This document shows, one piece after another, positions 22,375 through 29,257 of a stretch of 29,257 bases of DNA. Source of the stretch: Bacillota bacterium. Lineage in GTDB: Bacteria > Bacillota > Clostridia > Acetivibrionales > DTU013. Every line of letters begins with the position of its first letter. Positions within the stretch are counted from its first letter, which is position 1. The notes beneath the pieces are model-generated. The model had not been told where the DNA came from, ran no database searches, and saw only the letters and a list, made by a program, of their open reading frames with translations. Made by a program: the position numbers and the translations under genes. The stretch spans positions 1 to 29,257 of the forward strand of contig JAEZCO010000039.1 of assembly GCA_023433505.1 (NCBI GenBank), in the 5' to 3' direction.

Positions 22375-23025
22375 TCAAAAAAGTCTTTCTATACAAATCA
22401 GTATCGGCGGACAGTTGATCTGATTTACAAACTCCGTTCTCATCACTGTATATTGCCTGTTGTCAATGCCCTCTATGTACTCCAGAATGAATTCCTTTTC
22501 GCCAAAACCGCTGTCGCCGCCATAATACACAACAATTGTAATTATGCCGTTGACTGCCAGCAAGTCCATGGCCTTTTTTATTGCCTCCGCCGTGGTATCG
22601 CCTTTTGTGCCAATATCATGGTCTCCTCCGGGCAGATATCCCAGGTTGAACATAACAGCCCGGACCTCTTCCTTCACATACCGGTCCATGTTTTGATGCC
22701 CGTCCTGAATCTGTTCAACCTGTCCCTGCAAATTTGCTGAATTCAGCTTGTCCCGTGTGTTCTCATGAGCCTTGGCCTGGATGTCAAAGGAATAGACCTT
22801 GCCGGCGTTTCCGACAAGCTTTGCCAGAAAAAGAGTGTCTCCTCCATTGCCGGCAGTGGCATCAATAACAGTATCCCCCTCTTTTACGGCTTTTCGTATG
22901 AATTCATGGGATTGACCCAGCGAATTCTTAATGATGCTTTTTTCTTTCTCACGGTTGCCCTTCACCCTTTCACAGGCTGCCATGAAGCCGGTATTTGAAG
23001 CAAAGGAACCATCTCTCAGAGCCAT
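22375..23025 (-). CDS. mnmM: Class I SAM-dependent rRNA/tRNA methyltransferase (YtqB/MnmM type)
   Basis: The 216-residue protein has SHEFIRKAVKEGDTVIDATAGNGGDTLFLAKLVG (motif I: DATAGNGGDT), VYSFDIQ (motif II), VMFNLGYLPGGDH (motif IV) and ITIVVYYGG. This layout matches B. subtilis YtqB/MnmM, which methylates nm5s2U34 of tRNA. The N terminus is about 25 residues longer than in YtqB, but GGAGG sits five bases before this ATG, so the longer start is kept. It is last in rluB-small membrane protein-mnmM. The symbol is by family resemblance. Confidence 0.82.
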   Translation of the reverse strand: MALRDGSFASNTGFMAACERVKGNREKEKSIIKNSLGQSHEFIRKAVKEGDTVIDATAGNGGDTLFLAKLVGNAGKVYSFDIQAKAHENTRDKLNSANLQGQVEQIQDGHQNMDRYVKEEVRAVMFNLGYLPGGDHDIGTKGDTTAEAIKKAMDLLAVNGIITIVVYYGGDSGFGEKEFILEYIEGIDNRQYTVMRTEFVNQINCPPILICIERLF

Positions 23026-23062
23026 TTATTCCTCCAACTGTAACCCCATCAGATTCATTGCA

Positions 23063-23296
23063 CTACATTCGCATTTTTAAAACGAAAATATAGTAATTGT
23101 ATATATAATAAGACATGATTCCCAGCAGTGCAAGAAAAAGAATTACCGAAGCCGCCAGCCAAACGCCCGGAGAATTCATCTTATTCTGTTTCTCCAGCTC
23201 AGCTTTTGGCAGTCGGTTGTACTTTTCCTTCTGAAACCAGTAATTAAAAATACAAAAACACAGGGCAAATACAATTCCTAAAACCCCTAAAAGCAT
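23063..23296 (-). CDS. Small two-TM membrane protein of unknown function
   Basis: The 77-residue protein has two hydrophobic helices (about 2-20 and 46-66, in the preferred numbering) separated by a charged loop (QKEKYNRLPKAELEKQNK), so both ends lie on the same side. I do not recognise a family. An upstream ATG at 23329 is in frame, but GGAGG lies four bases before the ATG at 23296, which is preferred; a GTG in between is also possible. The gene lies between rluB and mnmM and is probably cotranscribed. Confidence 0.65.
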   Translation of the reverse strand: MLLGVLGIVFALCFCIFNYWFQKEKYNRLPKAELEKQNKMNSPGVWLAASVILFLALLGIMSYYIYNYYIFVLKMRM

Positions 23297-23377
23297 GAGA
23301 CCTCCAACCTGGTGATTCACACCTCCCATTTTCCGTCTTAACCGGTGGACATGGGAAAAAATACATCTTTCTTCTCA

Positions 23378-24094
23378 TTATATGGTTTTCTTCAGGCTTT
23401 TGACTTCTTCCGCGGTAAGATTTCTCCATTTGCCTTCTTCCAGGCTTCCAAGCTTAACGGGGCCTATGGAAATACGTCTGAGCTTGAGGACAGCATGGCC
23501 CACAGCCTCAAACATTCTTCTCACCTGCCTGTTTTTCCCTTCATGGATGGTAACTTCCACGACAGAGTCGGTGACAGTCCGTTCAAGCACTTTGATTTTC
23601 GCAGGTGAAGTGGTATAATCATCGATCCTTATGCCTGCCTTAAAGGCCTGAATTTCGTTGTCATTCAGTATTCCTTTGATCTTTGCCTGATAAACTTTAT
23701 CCGCTTCACGGCTGGGATGCGTCAGTTTGTATGCCAGATCGCCGTCATTGGTCAGCAGCAGGAGCCCTGACGTGTCATAATCAAGCCTTCCCACCGGATA
23801 TATCCTCTCATGGACGCCTTCAATCAGGTCCAGTACTGTTTTTCTTGAAAACTGGTCTTTCGCTGTTGTAATGTATCCAACCGGCTTATTCAGAAGAATA
23901 TAGACCTTTTTATCTTCCTGTTTGACTTCCTTGCCATCAACTTTAACAACGTCTCCTGCATCCACCTTGGTCCCCAGTTCCCTGACCGTTACCCCGTTTA
24001 CTTCAACTCTGCCCTGGAGCATCAGCTCCTCGCACTTGCGCCTGGAGGCCACCCCTGCTTCGGCAAGGTATTTTTGAAGCCTTATTTCACTCAT
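23378..24094 (-). CDS. rluB: 23S rRNA pseudouridine synthase (RluB family)
   Basis: The 238-residue enzyme isomerises a uridine in 23S rRNA (U2605 in the E. coli RluB family). An S4 RNA-binding domain (about 3-60; RLQKYLAEAGVASRRKCEELM) is followed by the RsuA/RluB catalytic domain with VGRLDYDTSGLLLLTNDG, catalytic D105, then HEGKNRQVRRMFEAVGH. It is full length. It commonly sits after scpA-scpB in Firmicutes, and here only ytfJ, DUF2953 and repeats intervene. Confidence 0.95.
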   Translation of the reverse strand: MSEIRLQKYLAEAGVASRRKCEELMLQGRVEVNGVTVRELGTKVDAGDVVKVDGKEVKQEDKKVYILLNKPVGYITTAKDQFSRKTVLDLIEGVHERIYPVGRLDYDTSGLLLLTNDGDLAYKLTHPSREADKVYQAKIKGILNDNEIQAFKAGIRIDDYTTSPAKIKVLERTVTDSVVEVTIHEGKNRQVRRMFEAVGHAVLKLRRISIGPVKLGSLEEGKWRNLTAEEVKSLKKTI

Positions 24095-24145
24095 TCATTT
24101 ACCTATCCTCTTATTTATAATCAGTAGCGTAATGTTATCGGAACT

Positions 24146-24151
24146 ATTATA
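24146..24151 (-). promoter_or_regulatory. Candidate extended -10 promoter of rluB
   Basis: TGATATAAT on the minus strand (perfect TATAAT at 24146-24151 with TG extension), about 50 bp before the rluB ATG. No clear -35. Confidence 0.4.
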
Positions 24152-24218
24152 TCATCAAAAAATGCAGATGGATACCTGTCTATTTATTAGATGCTCACCT
24201 AAAAAATAATGCCTTTCG

Positions 24219-24262
24219 AGATTGCCGCGCTCCACTGCATTGCGCTCGCAATGACAGACGAG
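24219..24262. repeat. REP-like dispersed repeat, copy 2
   Basis: Begins GATTGCCGCGCTCCACTGC and ends CTCGCAATGACAGACGAG. It matches the copy at 16470-16510. It lies in the 387-nt space between ytfJ and rluB (24095-24481), which holds only this repeat, a terminator, a second repeat and the rluB promoter. Confidence 0.75.
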
Positions 24263-24340
24263 TTGGTGCTTGCTGCCATAAAAACTTGACAGCGTCTATT
24301 TCAATTGTCCGTCCATTCCGCTTTAACATAACGGCTTCCA

Positions 24341-24371
24341 CTAAAATAAGCCCAACCAATCCGGCTGGGCT
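24341..24371 (-). terminator. Terminator downstream of ytfJ
   Basis: On the minus strand AGCCCAGCC/GGTTGGGCT closes an imperfect hairpin (24349-24371) followed by TATTTTAG. It lies about 110 nt after ytfJ and should end the scpAB-ytfJ transcript. Confidence 0.6.
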
Positions 24372-24375
24372 ATAT

Positions 24376-24410
24376 TTCAATTTCCAATGGGGCATGTCCC
24401 CATACCCCCT
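24376..24410. repeat. ATGGGG/CCCCAT dispersed repeat, copy 2
   Basis: TTCAATTTCCAATGGGGCAT followed by GTCCCCATACCCCCT. It matches 17431-17466. It lies next to the ytfJ terminator. Confidence 0.6.
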
Positions 24411-24481
24411 CGCTGCGGACGAGATGAATTCGCCCTACGCTACACAATGATAAAACCACAAATATGAGTAACACTAATTCC

Positions 24482-24961
24482 TTATTCGATGTCGCATTCC
24501 TTTACCACTTTTCCTACCGTATCTCCCTGCTTGATCTCTTTTTTGACAATTACCCTCTTTTTAATGGTTTCCTCCATTTTGTTCAACACTTCGGGAATTA
24601 TGTCCAGTATTTTATCCACCGAAGAATTTATGTTTACAGGAAGAAGCCGTATCTGACCGTTTCCAACCACCATGAATGCTACGGGATTGATGCTTACCCC
24701 TGCGCCGCTGCCGCCCGCGAAAGGAAATCTTTCACTTTTGCCCTTGCCTTCACTATCTTCCTTGTCTTCTGAATCGCTGCTGCATGATTGCTTATATTCT
24801 CCGCCTCCTGCAGCAAATCCGAAGGCAACCCTTGATATCGGTATTATCACGGTACCGTCGGGAGCCTGCACCGCATCGCCCACAATCGTATTCACATCAA
24901 CCATTTCCTTGATACTTTCCATTGCTGTCGTCATTAGACCTTCTATCGGATGCTCCGCCAT
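24482..24961 (-). CDS. ytfJ: GerW family sporulation protein YtfJ
   Basis: The 159-residue protein belongs to a family needed for normal spore germination in Bacillus (GerW). It has HPIEGLMTTAMESIKEMVDVNTIVGDAV near the N terminus, TVIIPISRVAFGFAAGGGEY, a low-complexity charged Ser/Asp/Glu/Lys segment (about 60-76), then FAGGSGAGVSINPVAFMVV and IRLLPVN. All match the family. GGTGG lies before the ATG, and the first 65 nt overlap the end of the DUF2953 gene in another frame. It indicates an endospore former. Confidence 0.95.
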   Translation of the reverse strand: MAEHPIEGLMTTAMESIKEMVDVNTIVGDAVQAPDGTVIIPISRVAFGFAAGGGEYKQSCSSDSEDKEDSEGKGKSERFPFAGGSGAGVSINPVAFMVVGNGQIRLLPVNINSSVDKILDIIPEVLNKMEETIKKRVIVKKEIKQGDTVGKVVKECDIE

Positions 24962-25622
24962 TCAATTCACCACCTGTCTCCCTAATCAACTTTTTCTTTT
25001 CCTTTATTCTATAAAGAAAGATTTTAGTTACCATCACTATAATATGAACCAGTTTTACATGAAATATGCAGAATATATCTACCGTAAATACCTTTTTACA
25101 ATAATTTGGTTTAATGTCGACGCTCTTCTCGAAGGTTTTAAAAGTGTTTGTAAGGGCTGTGGATATCAGGCCGGCGGCAGCCCAAAGAAACCCGCATATT
25201 ATCCCGGTTTGGCTTGCGTTTTCAGTTCCCTCCATGATGTCCAGACTGAACCGGGCAAGCACAACCCGTGTTTTAATATAATCCCTCAGATCACATATCA
25301 ATTTTTTATTTGTCTGATAATAAAGCCTCATCGCCGTATATTTATCAAATATTTCCGTTATTTTCAGCTTTTCCTTCTGCGTGCCTACGGCCCGCTCCTT
25401 CTTTCCAACCTCCCGGACAAGCTTGAACTTGACACCCTCCTGACCGACGTCTACCAGGGGAATTTCGTACTTATACTTGAATATTCCTTTCATTGTATAG
25501 AAGGAAATGACAATATGATCATTATCGTCATTCCGTATATACTCAATGACACATTTTATTTCAATAAGGATCAAGATGGCACAAATGCCGGACAGCACAA
25601 AAAAAATAACTAAATAAAGCAC
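24897..25622 (-). CDS. DUF2953 domain protein (membrane-anchored)
   Basis: The 241-residue protein has an N-terminal hydrophobic helix (about 2-25), a soluble region with FKYKYEIPLVDV, FDKYTAMRLYY and CDLRDYIKTRVVLARFSLDIMEGTENASQTGIICGFLWAAAG-like family text (short pieces quoted by position, about 108-155), and a second hydrophobic segment near 190-205. This matches the DUF2953 family that lies beside ytfJ in clostridia; function unknown, perhaps sporulation related. The start is GTG with GAGGTG upstream. The last 22 codons overlap ytfJ out of frame. Confidence 0.85.
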   Translation of the reverse strand: MLYLVIFFVLSGICAILILIEIKCVIEYIRNDDNDHIVISFYTMKGIFKYKYEIPLVDVGQEGVKFKLVREVGKKERAVGTQKEKLKITEIFDKYTAMRLYYQTNKKLICDLRDYIKTRVVLARFSLDIMEGTENASQTGIICGFLWAAAGLISTALTNTFKTFEKSVDIKPNYCKKVFTVDIFCIFHVKLVHIIVMVTKIFLYRIKEKKKLIRETGGELNGGASDRRSNDDSNGKYQGNG

Positions 25623-25667
25623 TTAACACCTCATCTTAGTTATTTTTTCCAATAAAACCGAAATTAA

Positions 25668-26255
25668 TCATTTTTCTTGATTCTGGCTTTCCTCCGAGGC
25701 CATAGGGATCACATTGCTTTTGCCCTGGTCGTTTGAAACGATATCGCTCATTTCAAGAATGGGAAGGTCGGCCGTCGATCTAAATCCAAAGCTTCTTAAA
25801 AACTCTTCTGTAGTTTCGTATAACATGGGTTTGCCTGGCGAGTCCAGACGCCCGGCTTCCCTTATCAGATTCCGTTCCACCAGACGCGTGACCGCGCTGT
25901 CCGAATTAACGCCTCTGATCTGCTCGATTTTCGTTCTGGTTATAGGCTGATTGTAGGCGATGATGCTCAGTGTCTCAAAGGCAGCCTGGGACAACGCCTG
26001 CTTCTGCCTTGGCTCGAAAAGCCGCCTTATGTACTCATAATGTTCAAATCTGGTACAAAGCTGATAGCTTCCGTCGATTTCCCGGATCATTATTCCCCTT
26101 TTGGAATTCCGGTAGTTTGCCACCATATTGTTCAGAATAAGCTTTGCGCTCTTTTTATCCAATTCAAGAATTTCAGCTATTTTCTCCATCTCCAGCGGAT
26201 CTCCTGCAGCGAACAGCAACCCCTCTATGATAGCTTCCATTTCCTTGATTTCCAT
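25668..26255 (-). CDS. scpB: Segregation and condensation protein B
   Basis: This partner of SMC and ScpA in the chromosome condensation complex has 195 residues from the ATG at 26255: EAIIEGLLFAAGDPLEMEKIAEIL (first winged helix), RGIMIREIDGSYQLCTR, SQAAFETLSIIAYNQPITRTKIEQIRGVNSD (second winged helix) and LDSPGKPMLYETTEEFLRSFG. AGG precedes this ATG at close spacing. A GTG at 26288 adds 11 non-conserved residues and is not preferred. It lies 61 nt after scpA. Confidence 0.94.
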   Translation of the reverse strand: MEIKEMEAIIEGLLFAAGDPLEMEKIAEILELDKKSAKLILNNMVANYRNSKRGIMIREIDGSYQLCTRFEHYEYIRRLFEPRQKQALSQAAFETLSIIAYNQPITRTKIEQIRGVNSDSAVTRLVERNLIREAGRLDSPGKPMLYETTEEFLRSFGFRSTADLPILEMSDIVSNDQGKSNVIPMASEESQNQEK

Positions 26256-26316
26256 GTCAACCTGTTCCTTTCGCCATGCCCGCGGCACAAAAGTAATTCG
26301 TCCAGCCCTGATAACA

Positions 26317-27102
26317 CTAATCAGCTATCATTCTTTCGTCTTCAATCTCCCCGATGTCAAGACCGGTTTTGCGGATGTAAATATCTTCAAACTGTTTCCG
26401 CTGCTCCAGGCTTACTCTTTTCATTTTTGCCAGTTCAAGAATTGCCATAAAGCCAGTGATTACATCGGTCTTCGACTTGTGCTTAAAGGAAAACAAATCT
26501 GCAAAACGGAAAAAGGATTTGCTGATCAATTCCCGGAGTATCTCCCGCATCTTGCTTTTCAGGGTAACCTTGTCATGTTGTATGATCTGGTTCATCCCGC
26601 TGACATTGGGATTTATCTTTTTACGGTTTCTTTCCAGCAGTTCCAGATAGAAACGCTTTAGTTCCGGCGCTGAAAGCTCGATAATTTCATCCGACCTTGT
26701 AAATTGAATGGCTTCGGGCAGCTTGTAATAAAGCACCGACCATTGGGCTTCCCGCTGCCGCAGGGTATGGGAGAATTCCTTATATTTTCTGTATTCCAGC
26801 AGCTTGAGAACAAGCTCCTCTCTGGGGTCTCCCTCCTCCTGCTTTGCTTCTTTTTTATCAGGCAGCAGCATTTTGGATTTGATGTGCAAAAGAGTAGCAG
26901 CCATGACCAGGAACTCACTGGCAATTTCCAGATCAAGCTCCTGCATGGCAAAAAGATATTCCATATACTGGTCGGTAATGATATTAATGGGTATGTCGTA
27001 AATATTGACCTTGTTTTCACTGATCAAGTGGAATAACAGATCAAAAGGACCCTCAAAATTTTGTATTTTAATCGTGCAAGCAGTTGTCAACGCGCTTTCC
27101 AC
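26317..27102 (-). CDS. scpA: Segregation and condensation protein A
   Basis: This kleisin subunit binds SMC. The 261 residues have FEGPFDLLFHLISENKVNIYDIPI at the N terminus, the helical SMC-neck binding domain with ASEFLVMAATLLHIKSKMLLP, an acidic mid region, and a C-terminal winged helix (TDVITGFMAILELAKMKRVSLEQ). The start is GTG at 27102 with GGGGG seven bases upstream. A hairpin (27115-27144) lies immediately before the ribosome binding site. The gene is 110 nt after trpS. Confidence 0.94.
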   Translation of the reverse strand: MESALTTACTIKIQNFEGPFDLLFHLISENKVNIYDIPINIITDQYMEYLFAMQELDLEIASEFLVMAATLLHIKSKMLLPDKKEAKQEEGDPREELVLKLLEYRKYKEFSHTLRQREAQWSVLYYKLPEAIQFTRSDEIIELSAPELKRFYLELLERNRKKINPNVSGMNQIIQHDKVTLKSKMREILRELISKSFFRFADLFSFKHKSKTDVITGFMAILELAKMKRVSLEQRKQFEDIYIRKTGLDIGEIEDERMIAD

Positions 27103-27114
27103 TTATATTCCCCC

Positions 27115-27144
27115 ATAGAAGGGTGCCTATGTCCGTCCTTCTAT
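27115..27144 (-). promoter_or_regulatory. Hairpin in the scpA leader
   Basis: Perfect 8-bp arms ATAGAAGG/CCTTCTAT with a 14-nt loop, ending two or three bases before the GGGGG ribosome binding site of scpA. There is no T run, so it is more likely a translation or stability element than a terminator. Confidence 0.4.
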
Positions 27145-27212
27145 AAAACTTTAAGCCCATTGCAAATACGCTATTTCATATTTGCCGGCGATTCATGCCG
27201 CTATCCGGTATT

Positions 27213-28199
27213 TCACCAATCAAAATTTACAGCCTTGCGCACTTCTGCCATTGTCTTTTCCGCGATCTTTCTTGCATTTTTGTTACCCTGTTCCACTACA
27301 TCCTTAACATATCCGGGTCTTTTTAGTATATCCTGCCTTTTTTCATAAATCGGCGACAAATGCTCCGCCATTTTAGCCGCAAGATTCTTTTTACACTGAA
27401 CGCAGCCGATTGCGCCTGCTCTGCACTGGCTTTCTATCTCAGGGACTTCTGCTTCGTTGAAAACCTTATGGAAGGCGTAAACCGCACAGACTTCCGGATG
27501 TCCGGGATCGTCCTTGCGTATCCTGGCAGGATCGGTAATCATGGACATGACTTTTTTGCGTACTGTTTCGGGATCATCCGAAAGCGCGATGGTATTTCCA
27601 TAGCTCTTGCTCATCTTTCTTCCGTCGGTTCCCGGCAGGACCTTCGCTTTTGTCAGCTTGGGCGCGGGCTCCGGAAAAACTTCCCCAAAGATATGGTTAA
27701 ACCGTCTTGCGATTTCTCTTGTCAATTCAATGTGAGGGACCTGATCCTCGCCAACCGGTACGACCGCAGCTTTATATAAAAGAATATCGGCAGCCTGCAG
27801 GTTGGGATACCCCAAAAAACCATAAGTGGTAATGTTTTTATCTTTCAACTGTGCCAACTGATCCTTGTAAGTCGGACATCGGAAAAGCCATGAAAGAGGC
27901 GTGATCATGGAAAACAGCAAATGAAGCTCCGCATGCTCTTTGACTGCTGATTGCAACATGATATTGCACTTTTCCGGATCCAGTCCCGCACTGAGCCAGT
28001 CAACCACCAGATCGTTAATGTATTCCTTGAGACTGGAAGTATCTTCGTAGCCTGTAGTCAACGCATGCCAGTCTACTACCCCGAAAAAGCAGTTATATTC
28101 ATCCTGGAGTTTAACCCAGTTTTCAAGCGCCCCGAAATAATTACCAAGATGCAATGCACCGGTAGGTCTCATTCCGCTGAAGATCGTTTGTTTTTCCAT
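27213..28199 (-). CDS. trpS: Tryptophan--tRNA ligase
   Basis: This class I synthetase charges tRNA-Trp. The 328 residues have the HIGH-type motif GALHLGNYFG (about 14-23) and the KMSKS motif in GRKMSKSYGN. GYPNLQAADILLY and GEDQVPHIELTREIARRFN are typical of TrpRS. An in-frame upstream start at 28256 exists, but AGGAG lies nine bases before the ATG at 28199, which gives the conserved N terminus MEKQTIFSG. No T-box bases were found in the leader. The promoter is at 28314-28342. Confidence 0.95.
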   Translation of the reverse strand: MEKQTIFSGMRPTGALHLGNYFGALENWVKLQDEYNCFFGVVDWHALTTGYEDTSSLKEYINDLVVDWLSAGLDPEKCNIMLQSAVKEHAELHLLFSMITPLSWLFRCPTYKDQLAQLKDKNITTYGFLGYPNLQAADILLYKAAVVPVGEDQVPHIELTREIARRFNHIFGEVFPEPAPKLTKAKVLPGTDGRKMSKSYGNTIALSDDPETVRKKVMSMITDPARIRKDDPGHPEVCAVYAFHKVFNEAEVPEIESQCRAGAIGCVQCKKNLAAKMAEHLSPIYEKRQDILKRPGYVKDVVEQGNKNARKIAEKTMAEVRKAVNFDW

Positions 28200-28244
28200 C
28201 TGTTCACTCTCCTGTGATAAAGTTTCAATGGGGATTTTTGTTTC

Positions 28245-28304
28245 AAAAGGGGCCATTCCATCCTTATGTCCCGTGACCCGTTACTCCGTGGGTTTGTCCC
28301 CTTT
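28245..28304 (-). promoter_or_regulatory. Hairpin in the trpS leader
   Basis: Arms AAAGGGG (minus strand, 28304-28298) and CCCCTTTT (28252-28245) enclose about 45 nt with repeated CACGG. It follows the predicted start of transcription and is followed by TTTTG. It is an attenuator-like or dispersed-repeat structure of unknown role. Confidence 0.4.
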
Positions 28305-28313
28305 CCTTAAACT

Positions 28314-28342
28314 ATTGTAGTCAAGGATGCCGCTGTTGTCAA
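28314..28342 (-). promoter_or_regulatory. Promoter of trpS
   Basis: Minus-strand perfect TTGACA (28337-28342), 17-bp spacer and TACAAT (28314-28319). It begins just after the M50 protease stop codon. Confidence 0.7.
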
Positions 28343-28351
28343 CTGCCGAGG

Positions 28352-29032
28352 CTAGCCGACACCGAACAGGCTGAATATCCAAACCGCAGCATTTATCATC
28401 ACTTTACTGATTGGAATAGTAATTGCGTTCAGCACACCTGTCAGTATCCTGGGAAATGCAAAAATGATGAGTATAAATGCTATCCCTATGTAATTCTCGT
28501 ACTGCATGAATTGGTAATATTGTCTGGTAGGAAGTACTCCCGATAAGATTTTGGAACCGTCCAAAGGTGGAACCGGAAGCAGGTTGAACACTGCAAGATT
28601 TATATTGGTTAATACAAACATCCTGCTTATGTTGAATATCATTGCATTTAAATTGGATGAATCAAGGGTTGTTATATCGTATTGGGAACCGATAAAGAGT
28701 AACGGAAAAACAAAAATAAAGGACAAAAACAGGTTTGATACAGGGCCTGCTATACTGACAAGCATTGTACCGGCCTTTTTGTTCTTGTAGTACATCGGAT
28801 TGATAGGCACCGGTTTGGCCCATCCGATGCCGGCTCCGCCTATCATTGATGCAACCATCATAATAGACCCTAATGGATCAAGATGTCTTATGGGGTTTAG
28901 CGTAAGCCTTCCCTGATCCTTTGCTGTAGGGTCGCCGAGCCTGTAGGAAATAAGGGCATGTGAGAATTCGTGAAAACTAAGTGACAGTAGCACAACGATG
29001 ATTATATAAACATATTGCATGATATCTGGCAT
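28352..29032 (-). CDS. Site-2 protease family (M50) membrane metalloprotease
   Basis: The 226-residue polytopic protein has the zinc motif HEFSH (H21, E22, H25, in the preferred numbering) in the first membrane helix and NLLPVPPLDGSK as the second active-site segment with the metal-binding Asp. RLTLNPIRHLDPLGS follows HEFSH as in the short YwhC/rhomboid-like M50B group without a PDZ domain. Such proteases cut substrates inside the membrane; the substrate is unknown. A longer in-frame start at 29059 exists, but AGGAG lies seven bases before the ATG at 29032. It precedes trpS, which has its own promoter. Confidence 0.9.
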   Translation of the reverse strand: MPDIMQYVYIIIVVLLSLSFHEFSHALISYRLGDPTAKDQGRLTLNPIRHLDPLGSIMMVASMIGGAGIGWAKPVPINPMYYKNKKAGTMLVSIAGPVSNLFLSFIFVFPLLFIGSQYDITTLDSSNLNAMIFNISRMFVLTNINLAVFNLLPVPPLDGSKILSGVLPTRQYYQFMQYENYIGIAFILIIFAFPRILTGVLNAITIPISKVMINAAVWIFSLFGVG

Positions 29033-29091
29033 AATTAATCTCCTTTTGGGGATAAACAATCCTGTATTATTTTCCCCGTCATTAACTATAC

Positions 29092-29097
29092 ATTATA
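29092..29097 (-). promoter_or_regulatory. Extended -10 promoter of the M50 protease gene
   Basis: TGGTATAAT on the minus strand (TATAAT at 29092-29097 with TGN extension), about 60 bp before the ATG. The -35 is weak. Confidence 0.5.
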
Positions 29098-29195
29098 CCA
29101 GATTAGATAATGATTGACTATCGATAGATCATCTTGAGTTTCCGTAGTTTTATCCACAGACCCCTTATTAAGCTGGTAACGTAATCAACAGATTT

Positions 29196-29234
29196 CAAAA
29201 AACGCCTAAAATAAAAGGAATCCGCATCCTTTTT
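29196..29234 (-). terminator. Terminator of a gene beyond the window edge
   Basis: Minus-strand AAAAAGGA/TTCCTTTT hairpin (29213-29234) followed by ATTTTAGGCGTTTTTT. No coding region is visible from here to the window end. Confidence 0.45.
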
Positions 29235-29257
29235 GTAGTAGAATATTGGTGTCCAAA

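Noticed and set aside
24195..24395. Minus-strand 66-codon frame between ytfJ and rluB
   Set aside because: It spans a terminator hairpin and two dispersed repeats, so coding is unlikely.
24672..25613. Long plus-strand open frame (313 codons) over ytfJ and the DUF2953 gene
   Set aside because: It is antisense to two recognised genes, has low-complexity text with no domain, and no ribosome binding site.
1..29257. CRISPR array, prophage, transposase or defence island
   Set aside because: No regularly spaced repeats, phage structural genes, DDE/tyrosine recombinase motifs or known defence domains were seen.

Overview
The window comes from a low-GC Gram-positive, endospore-forming anaerobe of the class Clostridia. 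Evidence: a bifunctional IspH-ribosomal protein S1 fusion gene, a GerW/YtfJ sporulation protein, a HutP-family protein, a DUF2953 protein next to scpAB, strong AGGAGG-type ribosome binding sites with some TTG/GTG starts, and sigma-A promoters near TTGACA-17-TATAAT. The carboxytransferase cluster resembles those of cellulolytic clostridia of the Acetivibrio/Ruminiclostridium type, but species assignment is inference. It is a chromosomal housekeeping region. I saw no phage, transposase, CRISPR or defence gene.

Layout. 1-400: three plus-strand tRNAs (CAU, Phe, Tyr) ending in a bidirectional terminator. 533-3212: minus-strand AI-2E family permease and murD. 3243-3431: tRNA-Leu, whose promoter overlaps the divergent murD promoter. 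3516-4776: monocistronic SDR oxidoreductase with a long C-terminal extension. 4788-7445: serC-serA operon behind a consensus promoter, a tandem glycine riboswitch and an intrinsic terminator. 7442-9939: ndk-cheR-dinB. 10000-10223: two inverted-repeat elements. 10244-14660: hutP-aroH-cmk-plsC-ispH/rpsA, with a promoter and self-complementary leader before hutP. 14695-17555: rpiR-type regulator, an FAD enzyme of the BaiN/aminoacetone oxidase family and a one-TM protein. 17705-18343: the only plus-strand protein gene, a 212-residue protein of unknown function. 18364-22328: mmdA, a 61-residue protein, a biotin carrier and oadA, together a likely soluble methylmalonyl-CoA:pyruvate carboxytransferase. 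22375-24151: rluB, a small membrane protein and mnmM. 24219-24410: repeats and a terminator. 24482-29097: M50 protease, trpS, scpA, scpB, DUF2953 and ytfJ.

Gene logic. Most genes lie on the minus strand and group into short operons with 4-nt overlaps or close spacing. Regulation visible in the sequence includes the glycine riboswitch over serine synthesis, the attenuator-like hutP leader, hairpins in the spacers of the carboxytransferase operon, and a palindrome between rpiR and the divergent unknown gene. Several intergenic spaces hold dispersed repeats: a GATTGCCGCGC-type REP (two copies), an ATGGGG...CCCCATACCCCC element (two copies), and a TIR-bearing element (two diverged copies).

The observations most worth pursuing are the glycine riboswitch on serC-serA, the hutP leader that is also a copy of a repeat family, the 61-residue component of the carboxytransferase cluster, the 212-residue plus-strand protein, and tRNAs with changes at normally invariant positions.
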